From Urophycis tenuis (lineage: Eukaryota > Chordata > Actinopteri > Gadiformes > Phycidae), in NCBI GenBank assembly GCA_036785325.1, contig JAXIVH010000016.1, positions 8,787,247 to 8,851,246 of the forward strand: a DNA stretch of 64,000 nucleotides, written 5' to 3'. The notes under the pieces are model-generated. The model ran no database searches. It saw nothing but the letters and a program-made list of their open reading frames with translations, and was not told the origin of the DNA. This document shows, piece by piece, positions 10,138 to 21,738 of the stretch (the first letter of the stretch is position 1; each line of letters opens with the position of its first letter). The translations under genes were made by a program, and so were the position numbers.

Positions 10138-10848
10138 TGAGAGTATTTCTTTTTTTCCATTTTTTTCCGAGATAACACACTCAAAGAAAACGCATGAATG
10201 GTCAGAGAGAGCAACGTCCATGACGCTAACTTTCGAGATGTTCAGACCCTTGGAAATAACTAAGTCCAGGGTGTTCCCTTTGTTGTGTGTGGGCTCCTTC
10301 ACATGCTGAGTGAGTTCAAGGACACAACATAGTTCTTTGGTTCCTCTGCCCTGGGGTTTGTCAACATGAATGTTAAAGTCACCGACAATAACTATACAGT
10401 CAAAGTCGACACATATAATAGACATTAGCACTGAAAAGTAATCAAAGAAGGTTGAACGGTATTTGGGTGGCCTATAAATATTTAGGAACAAAACTGGAGA
10501 GGAGGACTTTAGCTGCAGAGCCACATACTCAAATGAATCAAAGGATCCGAAAGATGCCTGCTTGCATTGGAGCGAATCATTAAACAAAATGGCTACGCCT
10601 CCTCCCCTTTTATTCACTCTAGCCTCACTCATGACACTAAAGTTGGGAGGTGCAGCTTCAATAAGAACAGTTCCACTGTTACCTTGATCAAGCCAAGTTT
10701 CTGTTAAAAACAAGCACTCCAGATTGTGGTTGATTATAAAATCATTGATTAAAAAGCTTTTTCCTGCCAATGACCTGATGTTTAGTAAAGCTAGATTAAG
10801 TTTATCATCAACCCTGGGTTTCAGAACATGTTGTAATTGTTTTGGAAT
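10138..10848 (-). pseudogene. L2 endonuclease
   Basis: Apurinic endonuclease domain of the L2. It reads LNIRSLAGKSFLINDFI (the catalytic Asn region), LFLTETWLDQ (catalytic Glu), GGGVAILF, FLNIYRPPK, VIVGDFNIHVD (catalytic DxN), LDLVISKGL and ALSDHSCVFF (catalytic DH). All main catalytic residues are visible. The N-terminal end runs into the CA minisatellite at 10848, so the native start is lost. Confidence 0.88.
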
Positions 10849-11674
10849 ACACACCAACACACACTCACACACACCAACACACAGTAACACACACAGTAAC
10901 ACACCAACACACACTCACACACACCAACACACTAACACACACCAACACACACTTACACACACCAACCCACACTAACACACACCAACACACACTCACACAC
11001 ACCAACACACACTAACACACATCAACCCACACTCAGACACACCAACACACACCAACACACACTCGCACACACCAACACACACTCACACACAGCAACACAC
11101 ACTTACACACACTCACACACACCAACACACACTCACACACACCAACACACACCAACACACTCACACACACCAAAACACACTCACACACACCAACAGACAC
11201 TAACACACACACTCACACACACACTCACACACACACTCACACACACCAACACATACTCGCACACACCAACACACACTCACACACACCGACACAAACTTAC
11301 ACACTCCAACACACACTAACACACACTCACACACCAACACACACTAACACACACCAACACACACACCAACACACACTCACACACACCAACACACACTTAC
11401 ACACACCAACACACACACCAACACACACTAACACACACCAACACACACCAACACACAGTAACACACACCGACACAAACTTACACACTCCAACACACACTA
11501 ACACACACTCACACACCAACACACACTAACACACACCAACACACACACCAACACACACTCACACACACCAACACACACCAACACACACTCACACACACCA
11601 ACACACACTCACACACACCAACACACTCTCACACACACCAACACACACTCACACTCACACACACCAACACACAC
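10849..11674. repeat. CA-rich minisatellite, main array
   Basis: About 825 bp of the 18-20 bp unit near CACACACCAACACACACT, with variants in which CT alternates with CA, TT or AG. A longer segment around 11280-11350 recurs nearly unchanged at about 11467-11530 (GACACAAACTTACACACTCC), showing higher-order duplication inside the array. Confidence 0.9.
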
Positions 11675-11899
11675 TAAGGCTGAATCTCAATTCTCTATCT
11701 TAGCCCTTCCCCTTACCCCTTCCCCTTGGTTTTGCGCGTTCAAGTGAGACCAAGGGCTGTCTCAATTCTCTTTTCGATCGAGGGGAAGGGCTAAGGGGAA
11801 GGGGTATACACCCCTTGAAACCAAGTGAGATCGGGAGCTTACTTGAAACCAAGGGGTACCCATTACAATGCGCAACCGGCAACAATCGCGGCCAGATCT

Positions 11900-12202
11900 C
11901 AACGAGAGTCACCTAAATGTAAGTATTTTCGGCTGAAATAATTGATTTAAAATTTACGAAAGTGTTGTTTTGTGCTCTAAACAGTCCTGTACCTATATAT
12001 TTGCAACCATATTCTTAATCGAAACTTTTTCGAAAATCGGTATGCGAACGTTACATTGCTGAGTGCACAAAGTTACATTTCTATGACTAGCAGTGTACTA
12101 AACACAATTAGCAGCGAATTCCGTTTGATAACAGTGTAGACAATTAGAGACAAATCGATACGTGCTTTACATATATCGTCCTTTATATATCGTCCTTTTT
12201 CA
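11900..12202. other. Left interior of the TIR element, non-coding
   Basis: AT-rich sequence between the left subterminal repeats and the LINE. I see no coding potential or conserved motif. It ends with CTTTTTCA (12195-12202), the left target duplication of the LINE. Confidence 0.6.
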
Positions 12203-12371
12203 GTGTAATGGCGGCGCGTACACACGCAGCGGCTCCTCTCCCGTCGAATCGGTGTGTTTATGTTTTTTGTGTGGTGTACATATGTGCACATGTCCGTCAT
12301 CGTCGCGTCTTTATGTCCCGAAACACACATACTCCCGTGAGTTTCTGCTCGCCATCGGCAGAACTACAAAT

Positions 12372-13139
12372 ATGGACATAAATCCAGCAGTCGCGGAAAT
12401 ACTACGCGACTGCGATTTGCTCCAGCGGCCTGCTCAATCACCGACCCCCACTCCTGCAACCAGCCGCCAGTGGAGGCGCCACAAGCGGAATATGCGGAAG
12501 CAGAAGAGGGGCAAGCGCGGAGGTATCCGAGCTAGGCTAGCGGCTAGCCCTCATCGGCCGGCTATCCCTACGATCGTACTGGCCAACGTACGATCGCTGG
12601 ATAATAAACTGGATTACATCCGTCTACTCCGGACATCCACCAAAACCGTGAGTAACTGTTGTGCCTTTGTTTTTGCGGAAACATGGCTCACTGACAGCGT
12701 CCCGGACTGTGCCATTCAACTGGCCGGGCTAACATGCTACCGGGCGGACAGAGTGCTCGTCGAGGGGGGGAAGACTCGCGGCGGGGGACTCTGTGTTTAC
12801 ATCAGTGATGCCTGGTGCCGTGACGCTGCTGTGGTTCGCACACACTGCTCAACACTGGTGGAGTATATGGTCATTAAATGCCGGCCATTCTACCTGCCGA
12901 GGGAATTTAGTGCCATACTCCTGGTAGCAATATACATCCCCCCTGGCTCCAACAACAACAGGAGCAAGGCATTGTATGAACTCTACCAGCACATCAGTGA
13001 GCAGCAGACAGCCCACCCTGATGCTTTCCTCATCCTGGCTGGGGATTTCAATCATGCAAACCCCAAGAGCGTGTTTCCACAACTCCATGGACACATCAAC
13101 TTTCCCACACGTGGCAATAATATCCTGGACCACGCATAG
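12372..13139 (+). pseudogene. Rex1-like LINE endonuclease
   Basis: Start chosen at ATG 12372, in frame with the endonuclease and the first Met after a GC-rich leader; it reads MDINPAVAEILRDCD. A basic stretch (RRHKRNMRKQKRGKRGG) comes next. The endonuclease motifs follow: LANVRSLDNKLD, FAETWLTD, GGGLCVYI, VAIYIPPGS and LAGDFNHANPK. The frame stops at TAG 13137-13139 where the expected residues before the HRGAYKALPL segment are missing, pointing to a short deletion. Confidence 0.85.
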
Positions 13140-14934
13140 AGGGGCCTACAAAGCCCTCCCCCTGCCCCACCTAGGATCCTCAGACCACATCACCACTATA
13201 TTAATGCCTGCTTACAGACCCCTGGTCAAATTCATCAGACCAACAACAAAGCAGGTACGCGTGTGGCCTGAGGGGTCTTCAGAGACACTCCAGGACTGCT
13301 TCCTCATCACCGACTGGAGCATGTTCAGACGGGCAGCCACCTACAACAACACTACAGACCTCCAGGAGTACACGGACACCGTCACTTCCTACATGCGGAA
13401 ATGCATTGATGACGTCACAGTCACCAAGAGCATCCGCATTCGGGCCAACCAGAAGCCATGGCTGACAGGGGAAGTCTACAGACTCCTCAGCATCAGGAAG
13501 GCCAAGAGACGGTACTCCAGGTGGATCGCCGACCGCTTCAGCAACAGCAGAGACTCCAGGAACCTGTGGCGAGGGATCCAATCCTTAACGGACTACAAGC
13601 CCTCTCCGCAGACCTGCGACAGCTCCACCCCTCTGCTGAACGAGCTGAACGACTTCTTCGCCCGCTTTGAGGCAGACAACAGCACCCCGTCACAGAAGAC
13701 CCCACCCTCTCCCGGCGACCAGGTGTTGACGCTATCCCCAGATAGCGTGAGGCGATCCCTCAAAGGGACACACCCACGGAAAGCCTCTGGTCCCGACAAC
13801 ATTCCCGGTCGTGTACTGAGGGACTGTGCTGAGGAGCTCACAGATGTCTTCACGGACATCTTCAACACCTCGCTGAGCCAGGCTGTTGTCCCCACATGCC
13901 TCAAAGCCACCACCATCATCCCAGTGCCGAAAAAGTCGTCTCCCTCCTGCCACAATGACTACCGCCCAGTCGCACTCACTCCCATCCTCATGAAGTGCTT
14001 CGAGCGGCTAGTCATGCAACACATCAAGTCTGCCCTCCCCCCCACCCTGGACCCTTTCCAGTTCGCATATCGGTCCAATCGTTCGACCGATGATGCCATC
14101 TCCTCTGCCCTCCACTCTGCCCTCACCCACCTGGATTCAAAAGACTCATATGTCAGAATGCAGTTCATCGACTTCAGCTCAGCATTCAACACAATCATCC
14201 CCCAGCAGCTCATTCACAAACTGGACCAGCTAGGACTCAACACCTCCCTGTGCAACTGGCTGTTGGACTTCCTGACGGGAAGACCACAGACTGTTCGGGT
14301 CGGCAGCAGCACCTCCAGCACCATCACACTGAACACGGGGGCCCCCCAAGGATGTGTGCTGAGCCCCCTCTTATTCACCCTGCTGACCCACGACTGCACA
14401 CCAACATCCAGCTCCAACATCTTCATCAAGTTTGCGGATGACACGACTGTGGTGGGTCTCATCAACAACGGCGATGAGACGATCTACAGGAGTGAGGTGA
14501 ACAGGCTGGCTACGTGGTTCAAGGACAACAATCTCCGTCTGAATGTGGAGAAGACGAAGGAGATTGTTGTGGACTTCAGGAGAATGCACACACAGCATGC
14601 TCCACTGATCATCAACGATGCTACAGTGGAGAGGGTGAGCAGCACCAAGTTCCTGGGTGTGCACATCTCCGAAGACCTGTCATGGAACCATAACACCGCA
14701 TCACTGGCCAAAAAAGCCAACCAACGCCTGTACTTCCTCCACAAACTAAAAAGAGCTGGGGCCTCATCCACCATTATGCAAACCTTCTACAGAGGCACCA
14801 TCGAGAGCCTCCTGACCAGCTGCATCACTGTGTGGTACGGTGCTTGCACTGTGTCCTGCCGCAAGACACTGCAGCGCATAGTGAGAGCAGTGAGAGCCCC
14901 CCCCCTCCTTTGCCCCCCTGCCACAGACTCTTAA
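13140..14934 (+). pseudogene. Rex1-like LINE reverse transcriptase
   Basis: Open for about 600 codons in the frame following the deletion at 13137. It carries the last endonuclease motif (LGSSDHITT), then RT: ASGPDNIPGRVLRDCAEEL, DYRPVALTPILMKCFERLV, FQFAYRSNRSTDDAI, FIDFSSAFNTIIPQQL, GAPQGCVLSPLLFTL, the catalytic FADD in IKFADDTTVVGLI, and FLGVHISEDLSW. The C-terminus ends at TAA 14932-14934 soon after LQRIVRAVRA. That is shorter than relatives, so part of the C-terminal domain is deleted. Confidence 0.85.
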
Positions 14935-15301
14935 CCCTGCACCCACCTCGGACCATTGCCCTCCCGCCACCACTCACAAACTCTCATCCTGACTGACACT
15001 TTAAAATTGTCCTTTGACTGTTTTAAATATATTTTGCACTATTTTTTTGCACTATTAAATTTTCCATTTATCAACGGACTACCTCAATTTTTCGTACTTT
15101 TCTGTGTTTCTGTGTTTTTGTCTGTACGGTGTCCGTTTGTCTGTCCATTGTTTTTTATTATTGCACCAGTTATTTTGTTATTTTGCACCAGGTCTGAGAG
15201 GACTGCAATTTCATCTGTGCTATATGCCTGCCATGTAGCACATTTGACAATAAAGATACTTGAATCTTGAATCTTGAATCTTGAATCATGAATCTTTTTC
15301 A

Positions 15302-15644
15302 CACAGGAACGCCGGAGGAAACCCCCGGCAGCTGATACGTTTTCGACACAAAAACGAGCAGAAATGTCCGAAATCAAAATACGCTAAATCAAAATACGCT
15401 TCAAAGCAAATGTGGGAGTGAGTCATGCGTTCAATGTTGTAGCCATTCATAATTGTAAATAAAGACATGTTGGTTAACAAAGACATTGTTTCTGAACATC
15501 AATGAAATTCAAAACCGTATTAACTGAAAAAGATACAAAACACCATGCAGTGTGTAGGCCTATAACAAATTGTCAATATTTTGTCGTCAATGTATGATGA
15601 CGTAACCGCAACGAGTGTTGTCTCAATTCATAGGGGCATGTAGC
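15302..15644. other. Right interior of the TIR element, non-coding
   Basis: Sequence between the LINE 3' end and the right subterminal repeats. No coding feature was recognised. Confidence 0.55.
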
Positions 15645-15764
15645 CCTTACCCCTCTGTTTCAAGGGCCAAGGGGAAGGGGAAGGGGAAGGGCCAAGGGGA
15701 AGGGGAAGGGGAAGGGCCAAGGGGAAGGGGAAGGGGTAAGATAGAGAATTGAGATTGGGCCTAA

Positions 15765-15889
15765 CACACACCAACACACACTCACACACACCAACACAGA
15801 CTCACACACACCAACACACACTAACACACACCAACACACACTTACACACACACACTAACACACACCAACACACACTTACACACACCAAC
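15765..15889. repeat. CA-rich minisatellite, copy 4
   Basis: Continuation, right of the TIR element, of the array at 10849-11674. It ends exactly at the LTR starting at 15890. Confidence 0.85.
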
Positions 15890-16226
15890 TGTTACGAGTG
15901 GTACCCGCACGTAAAGGACGCAGCAAAAACTCAAGGTCTAGGGGTATTTAATGAACAGAAGAATTAGGCTTTAACAATGACTAGGACTTCAAAACCCGAT
16001 GCGTGCCAGCGGCAGTGGGAGATACAGATGCAGGAGTGAACTGGTAGCACAAAAAGGCGTCCACAATTGTTCTCAGGTAGGCTTTATAGTGAGGCCCCGC
16101 CTCTCACTCAGGACCTCCACCTGGGCACAGGTAAAAAACAAAAAGGCTCACAGCGACCGCAACCAGCAGGGGTAGCCAAAGCTACCGTCATCCATTATAT
16201 GGCCAGCGTAGAAGGGACATGTAACA
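15890..16226 (-). repeat. Gypsy 3' LTR
   Basis: A 337-bp block beginning TGTTACATG and ending CTCGTAACA on the minus strand (TG...CA). It is preceded on the coding strand by a purine tract at 16227-16243. It has no second copy in the window. It abuts the CA minisatellite at 15889. Confidence 0.7.
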
Positions 16227-16243
16227 CCTCCCCCTTAAGAGGG

Positions 16244-16691
16244 TGACCTGTCACCATCTAATGTTACAAACAAAAACCACAAATTCTGAACAAATTCCCC
16301 AATAAATACATAACTTTATTGCTACCGGCACTGTGCTCATGGGCAGGAGCACAGCACAGGCGTTCAAACTTATGGGGAAGACACGGAATCACACTCTATT
16401 CAACAGAAAACAGGCATTACATTCGCATCTATTTACATTTTTAAAAATTGGAGAAACCCGGACTATCAAAACACAGGTTCTAAGTGCCATCTTTTTGCAA
16501 GTTGGCACTTGCAAATAGGCTAAATTTTAACTGTTTTTAGCACTCTCACATTCTCACACATTCAGACTCGTGGTCTCTTGCACTCATGCATGCACACGCA
16601 CCCACACACACGACACGCATTCACATGCACAAGCACATGCTCACACGCACACACATAGACAGGCACACGAGGGAAACACGTTGCATGCCCC
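16244..16691 (-). other. Gypsy 3' untranslated region with CA-rich repeats
   Basis: Between the RNase H stop and the polypurine tract. It includes a degenerate CA-rich run at about 16545-16665. Nothing coding was seen. Confidence 0.5.
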
Positions 16692-17128
16692 CTAGCACTC
16701 AGCCCTAGATAGGGCATCAGCAAGGACATTGTCCTTCCCGCACACATGAACAATATGGAGATTGAACGGCTGCAGGATCAGACTCCAGCACATCAGCCTT
16801 TGATTTGCATTGTACATGCAGTTAAGGAATCTGAGCGGGTCATGATCAGTATACACGAGGATAGGGTGGGGAGAACCACCCAAATAGACCTCGAAGTGTT
16901 GGATGGCTAATACGAGTGCTAATGTCTCCTTTTCAATGGTGGAATAGTTTCGCTGAGCTCCTCCGAACTTTCTGGAAAAGTAAGACACGGGGTGATCGAT
17001 ATCGTCAGCCCCACGCTGAGCAAGGACAGCACCCGCACCACGTCGCTTGCATCTACTGACAGACTGAATGGCTTATCGAAGTCGGCTGCAGCAAGCACTG
17101 GGGCGGATAGCAGAAGGCCTTTAACATT
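16692..17128 (-). pseudogene. Gypsy RNase H
   Basis: Minus-strand RNase H of the Gypsy element. It reads LLLSAPVLAAADFDKPFSLS with the first catalytic Asp in the VDASDV region. In a second frame it reads YFSRKFGGAQRNYSTIEKET (catalytic Glu), then YTDHDPLRFL and VLADALSRAEC followed by a stop. A frameshift lies near 17000. Upstream coding continues beyond the L1 at 22922. Confidence 0.85.
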
Positions 17129-17638
17129 ATCTTTTTTTTTTTTTTCTTTTTTTTTAATTGTATGTTTATTTGGAATGGACAGGAGAATACAATTGCATGA
17201 CTTCATTAGTAAAGTTCAGCACATATGACATTCCAGTTTTTCTTGTTTTAAATCCAGAACATGAGTTACACCATTCATCAGGGCATATTGGTCCATAGAG
17301 GGAACAGTCTCAAATCGTGGGTCAAACTTTGATTGTCCCTTGCAGACCCCACTCTCCAGTGATAACATAGAGATCAGCACAAGAGTAACATCGATGGAAA
17401 CATATTTAACCATTTAAAGCCTGTGCCATTAAATTGCCCAAAATAAGTAGAGCCAGAAGAGGCTCACAAGTTCACTTATAGAGAATTCTGAAATAACTTA
17501 CTGAAAGGAAGAACAGTTACAAAACTATGTACAGAAAACATGGGGGAGGGGTTCCCTGCTGCTGCTGTCTTGGAGATAATCATCAATAATTAGTCACAAT
17601 TAAAATGAGTAAATTACAAAGCAATGCTACCAGTGAGA

Positions 17639-18826
17639 TCAAATGAAGTCTGCTCTCGTGGGGGCTATGAATGAAATCCAGTTGTTCCAGATTTGATAAA
17701 ATTTGTCTGTCTGGAGTCTTATTTGGTAGGTCAATTTTTCCATCCTAAATATCTCCAGAGTAATTCCAAACCAGTCATCTAAGGTAGGCCGGATCGGGCT
17801 TAACCATCTTCTTGTAATTGCTTTCTTACTTGCCACCAAGAGTATTTGTAGCAGCTTTAACTCTCTCCTACATTTCAAAAAAGGAACGTGACCCAGGTAA
17901 AGGACATCAAAACTCAGGGGTATTTGAATGTTAAAGACTGTGCTTAAAGAAGCCTGGACATCCCTCCAGAAGACTTTTACCTTGGGACAATCCCAGAATA
18001 TGTGGTAGTGGTTAGCAGCAGTCGAGCCACATAGCCTCCAACATGGCATAGATACACCTTTATATCTCTCCTGATGCGGTTTCTTGAAATATCTAATACT
18101 ATTCTTCCAGCAGTGCTCTCTCCAGTCCATGGAACTGGATGTTGACCACTGGAAGGACCAGATGTTGCCCCAAGCCTCCTCCGAAATCACAATCCCCAAT
18201 TCCCTTTCCCATTTGTCTTTAGTGTAAAAAGTGTTGTTACTATTGGCATTGGAAAGAGCTGTGTACAGTCTTGATATGGATTTAGAGGGGATCGTGGTCA
18301 TGGCATTTTTCAGAATGTGATAAAATTCTGATTCAGCATCTGAAAAGCCAGTTAATTTACATTCACGGTCAATATATGAGCGTACTTGCAGGTATCTATG
18401 GAAATCATTCCGTGCTAAGCCATGCTTGTCCCGCAGGGCATCAAAGCTGTACATAGTGTTTCTTTGGGTAAGTGAAATGAGTGTTGTAAGACCATACATT
18501 GTCCAAGATTTAAAGCTGGGGTCGAGTCTGTTGGGAATAAAATCTGAGTCATAAGCAAACCATCTGAACATTCTCAACATTTTATGTATCCCGCAAATAT
18601 TAATCACCTTCTGCCAGACTTGGAGAGTGTGGGTCAACCAGGGGTTCCCCAACTTTTCTAGCTGACATATCAGACCCTTATCTGCTATTGCGGCTTGGAT
18701 GGGGAACTGAGTTGATAGATTGTACTCCAGCTCCTTCCATTTGGCTATATATGTTTCATTACACCAGTATAAAAGGGGGGCTATTTGTGCAGCATAGTAG
18801 TAGTTCCTAAAGCAGGGGAGACCCAA
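17639..18826 (-). pseudogene. L1 ORF2 C-terminal region
   Basis: About 395 codons of the cysteine- and tryptophan-rich C-terminal region of fish L1 ORF2. It contains a C...C...H...C pattern in MPCWRLCGSTAANHYHIFWD (zinc-knuckle-like, needed for retrotransposition in L1 relatives). It ends near 17639; the 3' UTR runs to 17158. A frameshift near 18840 separates it from RT. Confidence 0.85.
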
Positions 18827-18847
18827 CCCTCCACTTTCCTTAGCGAG

Positions 18848-19585
18848 CTAAAGGGTGGTATATTTAATCCTTGGTTTCTGTCCCTGCCAGATAAATCTGG
18901 AGATCCATTTGTCCCACTCCCTAAACGGATTTTCACTCACTTCTATAGGCAGGTTCCTAAAAAGGTAAAGTAAGCGTGGTAACATATTCATCTTGACTGC
19001 ACTTATTCTGGCGCTAAGGTTCAGGAAGGGGACCAGATTCCATCTATGTAAATCAACTTTTATAATTGAAGATATTGGCTCATAGTTTGCCTGGAAGAGT
19101 CCCGAGAGGTCCTTGGTCAGGTGTATCCCTAAGTATTTGATATTCTCATTTTCCCAATTTACCTTAAATTCCTTACGCTGGGTCGTAGGGGCTGTATAGT
19201 TAAGAGTCATCACCTGGGTTTTTGAAATGTTGAATTTGTAGCCAGAAAGCTTGCCAAAATCGCTCAAAGTAGACATCAATTCACTGAATGATTTCTCTGG
19301 ATCCCCCAGACAGACCAACACATCATCAGCGAACATTGCTACCTTATGTTCTACTCCTGACAGAGTGATACCCTTAATATTTTGATTTTGTCTTATTAAT
19401 TGACCTAATGTTTCTATAAATAGATTGAAGAGAAGGGGTGAAATTGCGCAGCCCTGTCTACATCCACGGTTCAGAATAAAGGCCTTGGATAGATCACCAT
19501 TGACCTTGATACGGGCTGAGGGTCTATCATAAAGCGCCTGGATTATTCTGATAAATTTATCTTGAAATCCAAACTTCCCCAGCAC
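18848..19585 (-). pseudogene. L1 ORF2 reverse transcriptase palm and thumb
   Basis: Reads LNRGCRQGCAISPLLFNLFI, then the catalytic FADD in VAMFADDVLVCLG, then KYLGIHLTKDL. The active-site aspartates are intact. It is joined to upstream RT (DAEKAFDSV region, about 19590-19640) by a frameshift in an A-rich run near 19650. Confidence 0.87.
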
Positions 19586-19641
19586 CTTGTACAGAAATGC
19601 CCATCTGACAGAGTCAAAAGCTTTCTCAGCATCTAGGCTCC

Positions 19642-21415
19642 CTATAATTGCTTGAGTTTTGTCTTTTTTATTTGTCCTAAGATGTGTAATATTCTTCTGA
19701 TGTTATCTGTTGTTTGTCTGTGATGGATAAAACCAGTCTGGTCTGAATTAATGACGTCAGGCAACACATTCTCCAATCTGCGGGCAAGGATAGAGGTGAA
19801 TAATTTATAATCCAAATTAAGGACACTAATTGGTCGATAATTCCCACATTCTCGTCTGTCTTTCCCCTCTTTCGGGATAACTGAAATAGTGGCCTCCCTC
19901 CAAGAGGGCGGGATTTCTCCCTCCTGTAGGACGTGATTGAAAGTCTTCAGCAATAGTGGAACTAGTTCTGTTCTAAGGATGCGATACCATTGTGAGTTGT
20001 ACCCGTCCGGCCCAACTGCCTTTCCTGATTTTAGTCTGGTGATAGCTGCATTAATTTCCTCTGTTGAAATCAGTTTTATTAAATTCTCATTTTTTAGATC
20101 TGAAAATGAGGGCAAGTCTAGATGGTCGAGAAAGGCATCAAAGCAATCCCCCCCAGAGGCAACAGGTTGTGAGTATAGGTCCCTGTAGAAGACCTCAAAA
20201 CATTCCTGGATCTTCTCCAATTTGGTTTCCAGAGTATTAGTTTTAGGATTCTTAATTTTGTAGATAGAAGTTTCCTCCTGTTGCTTCCGTAATTTGTATG
20301 CCAGGTATTTTGCTGATTTCCCTCCTATCTCGTAATATTTCTGCCTTAGGAAGGTTAAATTCTTCTGAACCTCCTGAGTGTAAATATCATTGATTTCTCC
20401 CTGTAGTTTCCTAATTTCCTGCTTTACAGTAGGGTTAGGGTTGCCGATGTCTTCCTGTTGTTTCAGCTTTAACCTCATCTGTAGATCAACCAGTTTTTGC
20501 CCTTTGGTTCTTTTTAGATGGGAAGTGATAGAAATTAATTTACCTCTCATTACCGCTTTAAGCGTATCCCATAGAATAATTGCTGATACCTCTCCTGTGT
20601 CGTTAATTTCTAGAAATTCTTGTATGTCTTCTTTTATTTTAGAGACTATGGTTGGGTCATTGAATATATATGAATTAAATTTCCACAGAGTATTTCGTTT
20701 TTTCCTCGCCACCTGCAGAGACATAGAGATAGGACTATGATCGGATAGGTCCCTCGTTAGTATGTCACAGTCTTTAATTTTAAATCTGTCCACATTAAAC
20801 ATAAAGAAGTAGTCCAGCCTAGCATTGACTTTAAATGAACCAGAGTAGTGTGTATAATCTCTGCTAGATGGATATAGCTCTCGCCACACGTCTATTATTC
20901 CCGTTTCTATCATATGGGACTTAACTTTCCTTATGAGCGGATTCATTTGATTAGTCGGATTGGATGAGTCTAGTTTGGGATCAAGTCTAAAATTAAAGTC
21001 CCCCCCACAGACAACCGTGCCCTGAGAGTCCACCATTAAATCAAAAATATTCCTATAGAATATCCAATCACTCCCAGGTGGGGCATACACATTTAGGATT
21101 GTAATTTCGGATCCCTCTATCCTTCCTGTTACTCTGACAAATCTGCCCTCCTCATCGCTGATTTCTGAGATATGTTCATAGTTAAGTGCACCAGAGATGA
21201 GTACAGCCACACCTCTCTTATGATTAGATTTGACAGAAGAAGAAAATACATATTTAAAACCCTTTCTCTTCAATCTCAGATGATCTGTTTGGTTCATGTG
21301 TGTCTCCTGGAGTAACTCTTTCTTTCTTTAGTTTAGATAAGATCTTATTCATCTTAATCTTATTCAAAACCCCATTTACATTAAACGAAATAATTTTCAC
21401 TGGTTCGGCTTGCAT
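19642..21415 (-). pseudogene. L1 ORF2 endonuclease and RT N-terminus
   Basis: The likely ORF2 start is ATG 21415, just before ISFNVNG (first endonuclease motif). A lesion near 21310 shifts the frame. From 21297 the ORF reads RGVAVLISGAL, ILNVYAPPGSDW, VVCGGDFNFRLD and LSDHSPISM (catalytic DH). It then continues through a long helical linker to RT motifs KSGKAVGPDGYNSQWYRIL, NYRPISVLNLDYKLF and QTGFIHHRQTTDNI. Confidence 0.87.
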
Positions 21416-21738
21416 GTAGTTGTATTAATTGACCGTACAGCATTCCTCCAACAGCAGCAGGCAACCCCCCAAAAAAACAACATATGGAACAAACAAAGAA
21501 TAAACAAAAAAATATGGTGTATAACTGAAGCAAGGGTGCTCCTACCCAGGCTTCCAGCAGTGAATCACTTCCACTGCTTCCCTTAGTCTTTGAAGGAATA
21601 CCCCTATTTACTCCCTGAGTTAGGGGGCCTTCCATTATGATGACGTCCTCAGCAAAGAGAATCCCCACCCATTTTAGAGTGTCCCATGACACTCATTATA
21701 TTTTACCACGTCGTCCATATCATAAACATGACATATTA

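Larger units (their letters stand above)
3894..10848 (-). mobile_element. L2-type LINE, interrupted four times
   Basis: Minus-strand L2 clade LINE. Its 3' end is the (GGCAA)n run at 3894-3914, which is (TTGCC)n on the coding strand and is the tail typical of this family. Its 5' end is truncated against a minisatellite near 10848. After removing an RTE (4567-6222), a Rex1 tail (about 7089-7385), a Rex1 copy (about 7866-9141) and a TIR element (9469-10137), about 3.0 kb remains. That remainder covers endonuclease, linker, RT and C-terminal domain. Confidence 0.85.
12203..15293 (+). mobile_element. Rex1-like LINE, near full length
   Basis: A 3.1 kb plus-strand LINE flanked by CTTTTTCA at 12195-12202 and 15294-15301. 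It has a 5' UTR, endonuclease and RT, and ends in tandem TTGAATC repeats. One small deletion breaks the ORF at about 13137, and the C-terminal domain is shortened. It lies wholly inside the TIR element 11678-15761, so it inserted after that element. Confidence 0.85.
11678..15761. mobile_element. TIR DNA transposon with GGGGAAGGG subterminal repeats
   Basis: Inverted ends: GGCTGAATCTCAATTCTC on the left, and on the right the complement of GGCCCAATCTCAATTCTC. Each is flanked by TAA (11675-11677 and 15762-15764), a candidate 3-bp target duplication. Next to both ends are many copies of AGGGGAAGGGG or its complement (11700-11830 and 15645-15740). No transposase is visible, so the element is non-autonomous once the LINE at 12203-15293 is set aside. 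The superfamily is undetermined; a 3-bp TAA duplication fits Harbinger. It sits inside the CA minisatellite, which continues on both sides. Confidence 0.7.

Noticed and set aside
10849..11674. Telomeric or centromeric satellite
   Set aside because: The unit is neither TTAGGG nor a long satellite monomer, and similar short arrays occur at three other sites.
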